Positions 42,373-52,912 of a DNA stretch of 64,000 bases are shown here, in pieces; position 1 is the stretch's first letter; the number at the start of each line of letters is the position of its first letter. This stretch comes from Tubulanus polymorphus (lineage: Eukaryota; Nemertea; Palaeonemertea; Tubulaniformes; Tubulanidae): positions 1,617,001 to 1,681,000 of the forward strand of contig NC_134025.1 of the NCBI RefSeq assembly GCF_964204645.1. The letters run 5' to 3'. The notes under the pieces are model-generated. The model saw only the letters and a list, made by a program, of their open reading frames with translations, was not told the origin of the DNA and did no database searches. A program made the translations under genes and the position numbers.

Positions 42373-42403
42373 ACCATGGACTCTTCGTTTTAGAGTCCAT
42401 GGT
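42373..42403. repeat. Perfect 12-bp hairpin
   Basis: Arms ACCATGGACTCT and AGAGTCCATGGT are exactly complementary around a 7-base loop TCGTTTT. Confidence 0.85.
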
Positions 42404-42626
42404 CGAAATCATCAATGCTGACCTTTCATTTCAAGTAATGCAAATGACGTCACAGCGTCACAGGCCAATATGACAACGTGTGGCGTTCCATGCATTACAG
42501 CTATACACAACAGAATAAACAGTTGATTCAAATTATTTTACATATTTTACATATATGGATTTAGTAATATTAAAATTTCTTCAATCATTTTCTGAATAAG
42601 AACGTGCAATTCTTTAGCTGTTTAAA

Positions 42627-42697
42627 TGACCAGAGCGGGATTCGAACCCACGACCTCCGTACTATCGCACGGTGCTCTACCGCAGAGCTTTCAAGTC
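42627..42697 (-). repeat. tRNA pseudogene or SINE head
   Basis: A 71-base minus-strand cloverleaf can be drawn. Acceptor GACTTGA/TCTGGTC has 6 of 7 pairs; the D arm GCTC-TGCGGTA-GAGC is perfect. The anticodon stem CCGTG/TACGG encloses only six loop bases, and T arm GTGGG-TTCGAAT-CCCGC pairs. The 6-base anticodon loop and acceptor mismatch argue against a working tRNA. No anticodon can be assigned. Confidence 0.5.
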
Positions 42698-43130
42698 TGA
42701 TACGTCAGCGAAAGAATGCGCAAATCTCTTCAGATTCAAGAAATTATATACCCAACCACCCGACGGTGTTTTAGATTCCCAATTATACATCTATTATCAT
42801 TAATGATGTCATTTCAAAACTTTACATTTTAACTGGAGAAATCTGAATATATATTTAGTATTGCATATCAAAATATGGGTCTTATCGATCAAGATTTCAA
42901 TACGAGCTTCTGATCGGGATTTAGCTCTTCATGATTAACACATATCAACAGGAAATTTATGAATTTAACTTATTCATTTCTCCATTCATAGAAAATCAAA
43001 TTAACCCAGATGTCAGTTGAGTTTTTCCGACTTCTCTTGAGCGCCCATGAATAAATTTTTTGTAAGGGGAAAGTGTCGTACACATCGTGTAGAAGACCCT
43101 CCGCTAAAAACAAGTCGGAAACCCTTTTAT

Positions 43131-43389
43131 TTCCCTGATTCTAAACTCGGTGTAATATCTACAGCAGTCTAAACGCTACCGAGTTCCCTGATTCTCAACT
43201 CGGTGAAATATTTACAGCAGTCTCAACTCTACCGAGTTCCCTGATTCTCAACTCGGTGAAATATTTACAGCAGTCTAAACGCTACCGAGTTCCCTGATTC
43301 TCAACTCGATGAAATATTTACAGCAGTCTCAACGCTACCGAGTTCCCTGATTCTCAACTCGGTGAAATATTTACAGCAGTCTCAACGCC
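43131..43389. repeat. 53-bp tandem repeat, 4.9 copies
   Basis: Units start at 43131, 43184, 43237, 43290 and 43343 with TTCCCTGATTCTCAACTCGG and end GCTACCGAG. CTCGGT and ACCGAG make an inverted pair within and between units. Units differ by one to a few bases. Confidence 0.9.
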
Positions 43390-43825
43390 ACTGTAGTTAT
43401 AGTTCACTGTATATATGTATACGTAAAAATAAGATATGTATGAAGAGAAAAGTATATATTATGAAAAAGTCATTAGTTCAATAATTGGTTTCTATTCGGT
43501 ATCGGATTTATATATAGTCACATGCATGCGATTACTCTCACCTTGGAGTATAGACTCCAAGTTATCCAATTAGCGCGCCGAGTATCCCGAACTGGAAAAA
43601 CAAATAATCCGTCCACACGCATAATACAAACTATATCCGATACTGATAATCCGGTAATCCTCTTAAATCTCGGCACAGATTATGAAATAAATCCGACGCA
43701 TCATTCTGTAATAAACTTATCCAAGTGTCGCAATTTTCACCGATTTTTTCTTATACGAAAATTAATTCAACAACTGCGAAACGTTTTTGTTTAAATCTCA
43801 TGTGCTCTTTATTTCGTTTCATTTA

Positions 43826-43859
43826 GTTGTGGTTGTTGTTGTTGTTGGTTGTTGTTGTT
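43826..43859. repeat. GTT microsatellite
   Basis: GTTGTGGTTGTTGTTGTTGT-type run. Confidence 0.8.
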
Positions 43860-46084
43860 AGGACGAGTTTGTTAATATTCGGTAGAATGCATACGGAGTA
43901 TATCCTTCATAACGTCTTCCTTCAGGAGCGTATAACTAAGAAATAATCAGATTGTAGCATTTCACCGACTGAAATATCCACGAGTTTTACGTCAGCCAGG
44001 CAAGCGGTTTCTAATTTTGACATCGGTCCAGAAAACTGGTTTGATGGTATACAATGAGTGGCAAATACCAGCCTTGAACGACCTTTCAGTATCGAATAGG
44101 TTAAAAACGTGTGCAGGGTACCTGTGAATACAACAAACGCAAATAAGTTAAGTTATGCCAGCCCTGTTGAAACCGCTGACGTAGGTGGAATGCGCATAAA
44201 ACGTGAAAGTATCGCAAGCTTCCGCGCCAAGCTTTAGAACACGCTGAATATACGTCAGTGCTACGTCAATAGCTCTATGGAAACGTAGCGTAAGAACGCT
44301 GGAATGACGCAAACGGCCGCAGCTCAACGCCAAGATCAATTCAGCCCCTGTGATTTAAGCGTTAGGGTGGTATTAAAACCGCAATTTGATCGGAAATTAC
44401 GTAGGTTGTTCTGAGATCCAGGGGTTACTCGTTTTATCAGGGGTCGCCATTTGTTGCGACAAGACAAAATGCGGGTCCCAATCAAACTTTCGTCCAAGTC
44501 ATATTAATTTTTGAATGTAGATTTGTATGTTTTTGTACAACACGAACAAAGTATAGAAATTCAGATGAACTCTACGGACGGTCACTGAGGCAATATTTTG
44601 AGAAATCATTTTAATAATGAATGTAGGTAAATATTATAATATAGATCTAAATCAAGAGAAATTGATCGCTTCGTTTAAAAAACAAACCTAGTTTTCCATC
44701 GTCCACGAGTGGAATACAATTTGCGTAACTTACCGATATTATCTTTCCGACCGTGTAGAAATTTCCAGGGTAAGATATCCATTTGAAAATCGGTTTTTCT
44801 CAATTACGATTATCGAATTATATCACAATCGGTGAACGGAAGCACAGATAACGGAAGGTTTAGGCGATAGATAGTAATCTGTTTCATCACGCAACAGAAT
44901 GATTATAATTCCTGCTACTTTGCCCCAACATTCTTTAATTCTCGCATGAAAATGAAAATATTCTTGCAGTGATATTTTTAGATGATAGAAAAGAACATGA
45001 AATAAATGAAACATTTCGAGCTGAAATTTACCTGGTTTCTGTTGTATAGTCCTGTAACGAGTTTGGTCCATTAGAGAGAAGTGCTACTGGGAGAGAAGTG
45101 TTTTCAGTCTATATGTTGTACGGCGTTGTAATCTGTACATTTGACCTTTACATGAGAACGGTTTCAGTGACGACATACCGAGGTAATATCGCGCCCCGTC
45201 ATTTTATTGAAACATTCAGATGATTTTATACACAGGGACGGCGTTGATAATTCTAGCCGCCATTTCGTGTGCATTATATATCATAATCACAAGAAGCGAT
45301 ACAAACTACAATCGTTATTTCAAACACCTAACGTTAATTTTTAAAGAGAAATTTTTTCCAATTCAAACGCTAGAGAAGCCTTTCTTAGCTTGCAAATAGC
45401 AAACCAGCACCATATGAATAACTTGTCATTGTTAATCTACGATTATGTTAGCAATTTGCCCGAACATTTCTAAATGACAATCAATTAGATATCCATCGCG
45501 AAGCCATTGATCACAAGTAAAAAATGATTTTGAAATCGATCACAGATTTTAGTTCTCCATCTATTCAAAATGTCAAACTGTATACGTCAGATTGTGCACC
45601 ACCGTGCCGAGATGTCATAAATCAACAATCGCAATGAAGAGGCCACACGAAGATTCATATTACTGTACATTCTGCGTATAATGACTATTAGAATAATAGT
45701 GGGAACGTCGAATTAACTATGAACATTTCAGACTCTGTGTATATGTACTGTGTATTTCTTGTATGGGATTTTATATTATGCTTAGAACACGGACTCACGG
45801 CTCTTCATCAGAGGTTAACATTTATATTCAGCGTATCGCGAATATGCATCACAGCAATGTTTGTTCATTGCCTCCGTTATTTCGGCGATAATGCCAGAGG
45901 TCACGTTTTTACGTTTATTGATAGCTATTTCAGTATGATTCGAATCGATTCGTGTTCGAAAATAGAAAACACGTTAAATTACCTTCGTAGTGATCGATAT
46001 TATTGAGCAAATATTTAGCTTTAATTCTGTGCTCATGAAACTAGAATTTGAAAAGATAACAAAAATACGAAGAATCTAAATGGG

Positions 46085-46800
46085 TATTATAATCCTGGAG
46101 TCAGTTGCACCAGTCACACGCCGTTAAATCAAAGCCTAATGTCTAAATCAGGTCGCACCAAAATCCGATCCGATCGTCTGCTATTCGGTCTTAAGAACAC
46201 ACTTATCTCACGTCGCGAGGTCGAGTCGCCGAATCGGCCTTGAATCGTTTGTCGGATCTTAGCTATACTCAGGTCACCTGGTCCATGATCGTTTCGAACC
46301 AAATGCTTATGGCACGTGATGTATACATCGCTATTAGACAAGAAGATGGCTAGTAGTTGTTAGCCGAAACGTCGCTCTTCAAATATAATCATTCTGATAT
46401 AGAATTTTTCAATCTTGGCTTCGTTATTTCGGGATTTCTCTCGGCATCGCTATTCATTGGCTACGACCTTACAATCGGTCGTAAGTTCACTCCGGACACA
46501 TTCCATACGACTGAGTCCGATCTTAAGCTTAGACCAGTCTACGACCATTCTACTTCTTTGGCCGATTTTAGAGACAAGTCTTAAGATTGGATGACACTTT
46601 TAATTTTGCTTAGACTTAAGATCAGTCTAAAACCTTCTTAGTTTCACAGCCAAACTAACAGCTAAGGACCGGTTTTTAGATTTAAGATCGATTTGGGACA
46701 CCCTGGACTTAAGTCCGTGGTCTTGAATCTTAAGACTGAGATTGGTCTTTAGTTGTTAGATTGGCTATAGACCAGGATGGTCTTGGACTGGTCTTATGTT
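46085..46800. repeat. Diverged fold-back repeat rich in CTTAAG
   Basis: Starts near CAGTTGCACCAGTCACACG and runs to GGTCTTGGACTGGTCTTATG. It contains many CTTAAG palindromes and repeated AGACCAGTCT / AGACTGAGATTGGTCT blocks in both orientations. TTGTTAGATTGGCTAT near the right end occurs reverse-complemented at 6465-6480. Probably an old MITE-like element with nested copies. Confidence 0.45.
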
Positions 46801-47550
46801 TATTTCCTTTGGCCTCTGGTTTATTTCTCGGCGGTTGGGTAGTTATCTGACCTCCCTCACATATGAGTAAGAGACATTTCGAATGGCATTCAGTGGGTTG
46901 AAGGATTTAAAAAGATGAATTACGTTCAAAAACATTTCTAGTACGTTGATGCATTCAAAGACGTCATGAATGAAAACTATGTTTCTACTATTACCGTGAT
47001 ATTCATATGTCATCCGTGACGTCACCACATCTCATATTGATTATAAACTGTCTAGATTTAGGTTTGTTTCTTCTTTTCTCAAAATCAGTTTGACTAATTG
47101 ACGAGCGAACCTGCAGTTTTAAATGTCAATATCTGTTTGAAGACAAATAAGAAAAGATAAATGTTTTGTTAGATTGTTTACGCATTAAGGCAAAGTTGTT
47201 GTTGTCATGTATATTAGTATTTATATTGATATTTGTATTCATCTACACCTCAAGGAAACTCAAACCTTTTCACAATGACATGTGTATGACGTCACAGTTA
47301 TATTCCTTATATAGATAGATACGTCACGAGGTTTCATTTCTGATCAATGTATGAAACCTTTTTTCATGTCATTGTTTGGTTTTTGCTTAGAATGTCGTGA
47401 AGAGTAAATGTATGATACCTCGAGGTGAACTGAACAGCCCTCTCGACACAACTAACGCAATTCATACGCGTAGGTTTTATCTCCATCTAACGTTTAAACT
47501 ATGAAACGTATGTAAAACCATCACAGATTCGATAATCCGTGTCGAACTAC
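46801..47550. other. Non-coding DNA before the tandem duplication
   Basis: No supported gene. Two CRE octamers at 47017-47024 and 47287-47294 are the last in the window. Confidence 0.6.
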
Positions 47551-47636
47551 TTCAATGAGCGCCATATATCAAAAATATCAAACGTTTGAATGTCATTGAA
47601 TTCTCAGCTTAAACCCACAATTCAGATTGATCACCA

Positions 47637-47749
47637 GGACCCGGTTTCATAGACTGGTATTAACTTTAACCCGGGGGCCAACTCAATTCATTATCAATTG
47701 TGTTATCCCCCCGGGTTAAAGGTAAATACCAGTCTGTGAAACCGTACCC
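47637..47749. mobile_element. Short fold-back element, family B (copy 1)
   Basis: Arms of about 41 bases: GGACCCGGTTTCATAGACTG... ACTTTAACCCGGGGG, against the reverse complement of the right side AGGGTACGGTTTCACAGACT... CTTTAACCCGGGGGG. Non-coding. Family B differs from family A and has a second copy at 63305-63374. Confidence 0.65.
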
Positions 47750-48335
47750 TGATTATTGTTGAATCTTCACTAAGAGATATATTGCACCTGATGATGATTA
47801 TATTAAAGTGAAGTTTCAGATGGGAACTCGGTGTAGTTTTTCAGTATCGTTTCCAGAATTAGATCGAGGAAACTGAAAACAATATTCAAAATGACCGTTT
47901 TTTTAATTTACTTACTAATATTCCGAACTAATCTCCAATTATTATTAGAAAATCATAATACTTTTGAAAATTTCTGTTGAAATATGATACACATATACCA
48001 TTTTGATTGATTTTGCAGCAGGTTTTTCATATTTTACGATTATTAACGCGAGAATTGTCACAAATTTGACGATTTCAGGCGCGTAATGTTTATTAGTGTA
48101 TTTGTAAAGAAATGGATTTTCTAGTTATTCGACGTAATGCGAATAAATCAAGCGTTTTAATCGCTCAAATCATTTATATTGTGTGAATTTGATCGATTTA
48201 GTACCATGATTATGTATGATTATTTACGCTTGAATTTCTGCCGCGATATAACGATCGAATTCTTCTCGCAGAGGTCAGAAAAAAACTGAGAAAAAATTAT
48301 CATCTTCGCAGACGATCAGTATATCTCGGTTCAGC

Positions 48336-49310
48336 ATGCAGTTTGTAAACGGATCCACGAATAGTCGTATTACTAATACGTATCTTTACGCATTCGTGGT
48401 TCTGTTTCCAGTAAATCCTCCTCATTGGATTCTGAAGACTGTATATCTGTACGGGTTTTCAGTGGTATTTGTAGCTGGTATGACCGGTAACGTTATATCC
48501 ATATTGGTAATGCGTTCTCGCAGGTTTCGACACCGTTCCTACTCTTATTACATGGTGGCATTAGCTGTTTGCGACTCTGGGATTCTGGTCATGCATCTGT
48601 TAGCCTGGATTAACTGTCTGACATCGGAACTACTCGCTGGAAAAATATACATCTTATTCGCCAGTCAATTTGAATGTAGTTTTATGGAATATCTATACGA
48701 TGCAGCTATAACCGTAGAACCGGCGTTTATTTGTACTCTGACATTCGAACGATTGGTTGTAATCTATTCTCCGATTAAAGGCAAAACGATAACAACAGCG
48801 AGAACGGCGAAAATAATGATCGTTTTTATTGTGATATTCTCATTTTTGTTGTCGTCATTTTTACCGTACTATCTCACTTACAGCCACGAACTCGGATGTC
48901 ATCATATCGATGAATTCAGTAGAATCGTCGATTATTTAAGAGGCGTCATCGTGTTCATGTATATTCCTATATTACTGGTATTCGTGTTTAACCTACTGAT
49001 CATCGTATCTCTGAAAAGAGCCGGGAAATCCGTAGCTACAAATACTAAATCGACCGCAAATTCGGCGAAAATAACGCAGACTATTCTGGCGATTTCGTTC
49101 ACTTTCGCGATTTGTCTACTTCCGATGGCGTCGATGATAGCTATAACTAGTGTTAGACCGGATTGGCAGGAAACCCTGGCAATTCCTCTAGAACTCTCTA
49201 AAATGATCTACACTATCAATAACGCTATCAATTTTTACATTTACGCCTGTACTGGTAAAGAAATCAGGGAAGCGGTTGTTGTTTTGTTTACTAAAACCAA
49301 AGATGTTTAA
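48336..49310 (+). CDS. Rhodopsin-family GPCR, putative neuropeptide receptor (copy A)
   Basis: A single-exon gene for a 324-residue plasma-membrane receptor. Seven hydrophobic segments are visible. TM1 (about 36-58) has the GN pair in AGMTGNVISILVM, and TM2 spans about 70-91. The TM3 end carries FERLVVIYSP (137-146) in place of DRY. Cys114 and Cys188 fit the extracellular disulfide. TM6 holds CLLP (260-263) and TM7 reads INNAINFYIYAC instead of NPxxY. An N-glycosylation site is at Asn5 and the C-tail is very short (GKEIREAVVVLFTKTKDV). The TM7-tail style suits FMRFamide-type and related peptide receptors that are expanded in lophotrochozoans; the ligand is unknown. The ATG follows TTCAGC with A at -3. 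A near-identical copy lies at 51938-52912. Confidence 0.85.
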   Translation: MQFVNGSTNSRITNTYLYAFVVLFPVNPPHWILKTVYLYGFSVVFVAGMTGNVISILVMRSRRFRHRSYSYYMVALAVCDSGILVMHLLAWINCLTSELLAGKIYILFASQFECSFMEYLYDAAITVEPAFICTLTFERLVVIYSPIKGKTITTARTAKIMIVFIVIFSFLLSSFLPYYLTYSHELGCHHIDEFSRIVDYLRGVIVFMYIPILLVFVFNLLIIVSLKRAGKSVATNTKSTANSAKITQTILAISFTFAICLLPMASMIAITSVRPDWQETLAIPLELSKMIYTINNAINFYIYACTGKEIREAVVVLFTKTKDV

Positions 49311-49402
49311 ATCGGCATCTGACGTGATTTGTTTGACACGCGTTTCTTTCGGCTAAACCATTCCAAACCTACCAAACCATTTTATTGTAAACGCCATCGA
49401 CT

Positions 49403-50988
49403 CATGTCCTTCGGTCTCAAAATACGTTTCCAACAGAGAGAAAGTTTTAGATATTGTTGGGTATGTGTTTATACTTGTTGTGTGGCACTGAAAACTGAAA
49501 ACACTTTCACCAATAATAGTTTCAAATAAATGCTTATGAATTTGAAATAACTTGTTTAACAGACGTTTCTCTTGGCTGTTTTCTATTCCAAATACGTCAA
49601 AATTACACCCGTCATGATATACCGACAATTGACTGAACTCAGACATTCACAGGATTCAAGATTGCAGAAAACCATTCTTTGCTTAGTCTGGAGGTATTAA
49701 CGATGTGGTTTGTAAATGAGATAAGAAATTGGTCCAGATTATGACGTGCGTACGATTTTATATTCCGATAAGATAATGTTTTTTCTTTCATGTTTCTATT
49801 TAAATCAATGACGTGAAACACTATAAAATACATTAAACTCACTACAAATACAATTACTGGATCAAAGACAAATATTCGTTTAATTGTAAGGACGTGTATT
49901 CTATAATAATGGCAGCGATACGACCAGGATCATGTGATGATCAGTATCATCATAAACTGAGATATCATATGAAATTAGATTTTTACGCCGACGTCGAATC
50001 ATTTCAACCTGGAAATATGACCAAATACGTTTCTACCGAAGAAAGTAAGAAGTCGTTCGTTGTATGTTCATATCGGGGAAGATCTCAATTCATGGTACTG
50101 GCGAGGTTACCCGGTAGCGCTCGATTGGTGAATGTTAAAAACGGATATTCGAGTAAAGTGATTTGGTTCAATGAAACCGGATGTATGGCGTCTTGCGATG
50201 ATGTACCTCTGGGGGCATTAGCGTGCGGTTTAGACGGCAGTCTTTACGTATTTTCGGTGTCCAGTCTACATCGCTTCGAGGAACCTGGCGAAGTTCATCG
50301 AACAACCGTCGATTTACGGCACATCATCGGAAGCCATGAAAGTCCATCAGCGGGTACCAATTATAGATTGACCTACCCGTACTGTCAGTCAGTCGACATA
50401 GTGGGTAAAACCATCTACATGCAGTACGGAGACTGGGTTTACACGATGAGTCTTACTGATGACGACAGAATTGTCGCGAAAGAAACTAAAACAGAGTTTC
50501 AACTACCGGAATTATCTAAATGTCAGATTAAAGTGAATTCGAAACACGTCATATTTTTCTACGCGAGGCTTTCCAGTGAATTGTGTATGATATCGAGAAC
50601 GGGTGAAATCATCGATACAGTTGATATGAAAGATATTCTTCGATCGTACGGTATTCGTTCGCACGGTTTCACGGACAGAATCGTCGCCTTTATCGATATC
50701 GTCGATGAAGCGAATATCTTAGTGTCGTTTCATTCGTCGGCGATGAGAAAAGGTCTGATCGTACACGTGCAATGTAATTCTAAACGATTCGTCGGTAGTC
50801 CGATCACCGTGTTACACTCCGCTCATAAACAAATACATGACGTGTGCGCTTTGAACGATTATGTTGTGGCGATAAGTTACAATTGGAAAGAATCGTCACT
50901 AGAATGGTTCGAGATTTCGAAAAAGCCGATCACCAAGAAAGCTGCAGTAGCGGAACGCGAAGCCGTGAAATAGTAACATGGAGTTCCT
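49403..50988. other. Segment present in copy A only
   Basis: Flanks ACGCCATCGACT (to 49402) and GGAACTAACCACGG (from 50989) are joined directly in copy B at 53005/53006, with a shared CT at the junction. The segment carries the whole 354-aa gene. A microhomology-mediated deletion in copy B explains it more simply than a precise insertion in copy A. Confidence 0.85.
49909..50973 (+). CDS. Unrecognised intronless gene, 354 residues
   Basis: I do not recognise this protein. The in-frame upstream GTG at 49894 is not needed: ATG at 49909 (ATAATAATGG, A at -3, G at +4) is the likely start. There is no signal peptide or membrane segment. The body alternates short beta-like hydrophobic stretches with polar turns, for example KSFVVCSYRG, GALACGLDGSLYVFSV, KTIYMQYGDWVYTMSL, KHVIFFYARLSSELCMISRT, NILVSFHSSA and YVVAISYNW, spaced about 40-60 residues apart. 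That spacing suggests a beta-propeller, as in NHL or kelch-like folds, but no repeat signature is firm. The C-terminus is Lys/Ala/Glu-rich. It lies between two GPCR copies, same strand. Confidence 0.75.
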   Translation: MAAIRPGSCDDQYHHKLRYHMKLDFYADVESFQPGNMTKYVSTEESKKSFVVCSYRGRSQFMVLARLPGSARLVNVKNGYSSKVIWFNETGCMASCDDVPLGALACGLDGSLYVFSVSSLHRFEEPGEVHRTTVDLRHIIGSHESPSAGTNYRLTYPYCQSVDIVGKTIYMQYGDWVYTMSLTDDDRIVAKETKTEFQLPELSKCQIKVNSKHVIFFYARLSSELCMISRTGEIIDTVDMKDILRSYGIRSHGFTDRIVAFIDIVDEANILVSFHSSAMRKGLIVHVQCNSKRFVGSPITVLHSAHKQIHDVCALNDYVVAISYNWKESSLEWFEISKKPITKKAAVAEREAVK

Positions 50989-51683
50989 GGAACTAACCAC
51001 GGGGAGGCGCTGATGGTCCCATTTGTAAATGTATTTACATAAATACATACAACCAATAACAACAGAACATGCTTATCATTACATGCATATCATATTTTGG
51101 AATCTATATTGGAATCTAGATATTTATACGTTATATAAGAATATAAACTGTATTAAAAGTTGTATCGTGTTGACGGATTGTAGTGGATTATGAAAACGTC
51201 TCTTCATTTCCACTTGTTTTCGCAGTTCTAATTCAAAGATATCAAATAAAACCTGTTTACATATTTACATATAAACGTTTTGGAAACATTGAAAATTCGA
51301 TGGAAATATCATATCTTCATCTTACCTTTAAATTTGTCTTTTTCAAAATATATTACACAATCTCTTGCGACCATTCCATTCACCCTCGTTTAGACAATAT
51401 ATTTTCAATTTGAATAAGTTGAAGAAAAAACAATGATTGTGTTTAGAAATAAAACTTGTTTTGATGTAAGACGAGACAAATTCCCTGAATATATAATACA
51501 AAAAAACCCTCAATATCTATTCACTCGAATATTCAATTTTCAATGAGTCTTTTTATTATGAAATAATGATTTATATTTCGCTGACATCTTGATTTAACAA
51601 CAAAAGATCAACTTAATCAATGAGCGCCAAAAAATATCAAACGTTAGAATGTCATTTAATTCTCAGCTTAAACCCACAATTAT

Positions 51684-51684
<1 letters not shown>

Positions 51685-51751
<67 letters not shown>

Positions 51752-51765
51752 ATATATATATATAC
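51685..51765. repeat. (TA)n microsatellite
   Basis: About 80 bases of TA dinucleotides, upstream of the second GPCR copy. It stands in place of a 535-bp stretch of copy A that includes the family B fold-back element. Confidence 0.9.
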
Positions 51766-51937
51766 ATCGCTCAAATCATTTATTGTGTATGTGGTCGATT
51801 TAGTATCAATGTATGATTATTCACGCTAGAATTTCCGCCGCGATATAACGTAACGATCGAATTCTTCTCGCAGAGGTCAGAAAAAACTGAGAAAAAAATA
51901 ATCATGCTCGCAGACGATCAGTACATCTCGGTTCAGT

Positions 51938-52912
51938 ATGCAATTTGTAAATGGATCCACGAATAGTCGTATTACTAATACGTATCTTTACGCATTCGTG
52001 GTTCTGTTTCCAGTAGATCCTCCTCATTGGATCGTGAAGACTGTATATCTGTACGGGTTTTCAGTAGTATTTGTAGCTGGTATGACCGGTAACGTTATGT
52101 CTATACTGGTAATGCGTTCTCGCAGGTTTCGACACCGTTCCTACTCTTATTACATGGTGGCATTAGCTGTTTGCGACTCTGGGATTCTGGTCATGCATCT
52201 ATTAGCCTGGATTAACTGTCTGACATCGGAACTACTCGCTGGAAAAATATACATCTTATTCGCCAGTCAATTTGAATGTAGTTTTATGGAATATCTATAC
52301 GATGCAGCTATAACCGTAGAACCGGCGTTTATTTGTACTCTGACATTCGAACGATTGGTTGTAATCTATTCTCCGATTAAAGGCAAAACGATAACAACAG
52401 CGAGAACGGCGAAAATAATGGTCGTTTTTATTGTGATATTCTCATTTTTGTTGTCGTCATTTTTACCGTACTATCTCACTTACAGCCACGAACTCGGATG
52501 TCATCATATCGATGAATTCAGTAGAATCGTCGATTATTTAAGAGGCGTCATCGTGTTCATGTATATTCCTATATTACTGGTATTCGTGTTTAACCTACTA
52601 ATCATCATATCTCTGAAAAGAGCCGGGAAATCCGTAGCTACAAATTCTAAATCGACCGCAAATTCGGCGAAAATAACTCAGACTATTCTCGCGATTTCGT
52701 TCACTTTCGCGATTTGTCTACTTCCGACGGCGTCGATGATAGCTATAACTAGTGTTAGACCGGATTGGCAGGAAACCCTGGCAATTCCTCTAGAACTCTC
52801 CAAAATGATCTACACTATCAATAACGCTATCAATTTTTACATTTACGCCTGTACTGGTAAAGAAATCAGGGAAGCGGTTATTGTTTTGTTTACTAAAACC
52901 AAAGATGTTTAA
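51938..52912 (+). CDS. Rhodopsin-family GPCR, putative neuropeptide receptor (copy B)
   Basis: An intact 324-residue intronless gene, 97.5% identical to the product of 48336-49310. The eight differences are N27D, L33V, I54M, I162V, V224I, T237S, M264T and V315I. All are conservative or lie in loops/lipid-facing segments, and most nucleotide changes are silent or near neutral, which points to recent duplication with both copies still under selection or very young. Core motifs (GN in TM1, FERLVV, CLLP, INFYIY, Cys114/Cys188) are unchanged. The proximal upstream region (CGCGATATAACG... GATCAGTA) is shared with copy A. The more distal 5' sequence differs because of the TA tract, so expression may differ. 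Confidence 0.85.
   Translation: MQFVNGSTNSRITNTYLYAFVVLFPVDPPHWIVKTVYLYGFSVVFVAGMTGNVMSILVMRSRRFRHRSYSYYMVALAVCDSGILVMHLLAWINCLTSELLAGKIYILFASQFECSFMEYLYDAAITVEPAFICTLTFERLVVIYSPIKGKTITTARTAKIMVVFIVIFSFLLSSFLPYYLTYSHELGCHHIDEFSRIVDYLRGVIVFMYIPILLVFVFNLLIIISLKRAGKSVATNSKSTANSAKITQTILAISFTFAICLLPTASMIAITSVRPDWQETLAIPLELSKMIYTINNAINFYIYACTGKEIREAVIVLFTKTKDV

Larger units (their letters stand above)
42698..46084. other. Non-coding DNA with tandem repeats
   Basis: 3.4 kb with a 53-bp tandem array (43131-43389) and a GTT microsatellite (43826-43859). Short ORFs (90-95 codons at 43522-43794 and 45719-46006) show no domain. Confidence 0.55.
47551..51608. repeat. Tandem segmental duplication, copy A
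   Basis: Begins CAATGAGCGCC and ends GATTTAACAACAAAAGA; the same ends frame copy B at 51609-53619. Copy A is about 4.06 kb. It holds a GPCR gene, a 1,586-bp segment with a second gene that copy B lacks, and a fold-back element (47637-47749) that copy B also lacks. Confidence 0.9.

Noticed and set aside
42627-42697. Functional tRNA gene
   Set aside because: Six-base anticodon loop and an acceptor mismatch; no anticodon can be read.
43060-43400. CRISPR-like array
   Set aside because: The 53-bp units abut directly with no unique spacers; it is a eukaryotic tandem repeat.
26331-45150. NBRE-like TGACCTTT sites (e.g. near 26331, 27688, 31493, 42420, 45140) as NR4A autoregulation
   Set aside because: The count is only modestly above chance for an 8-mer on two strands, and their distance from the gene is large.
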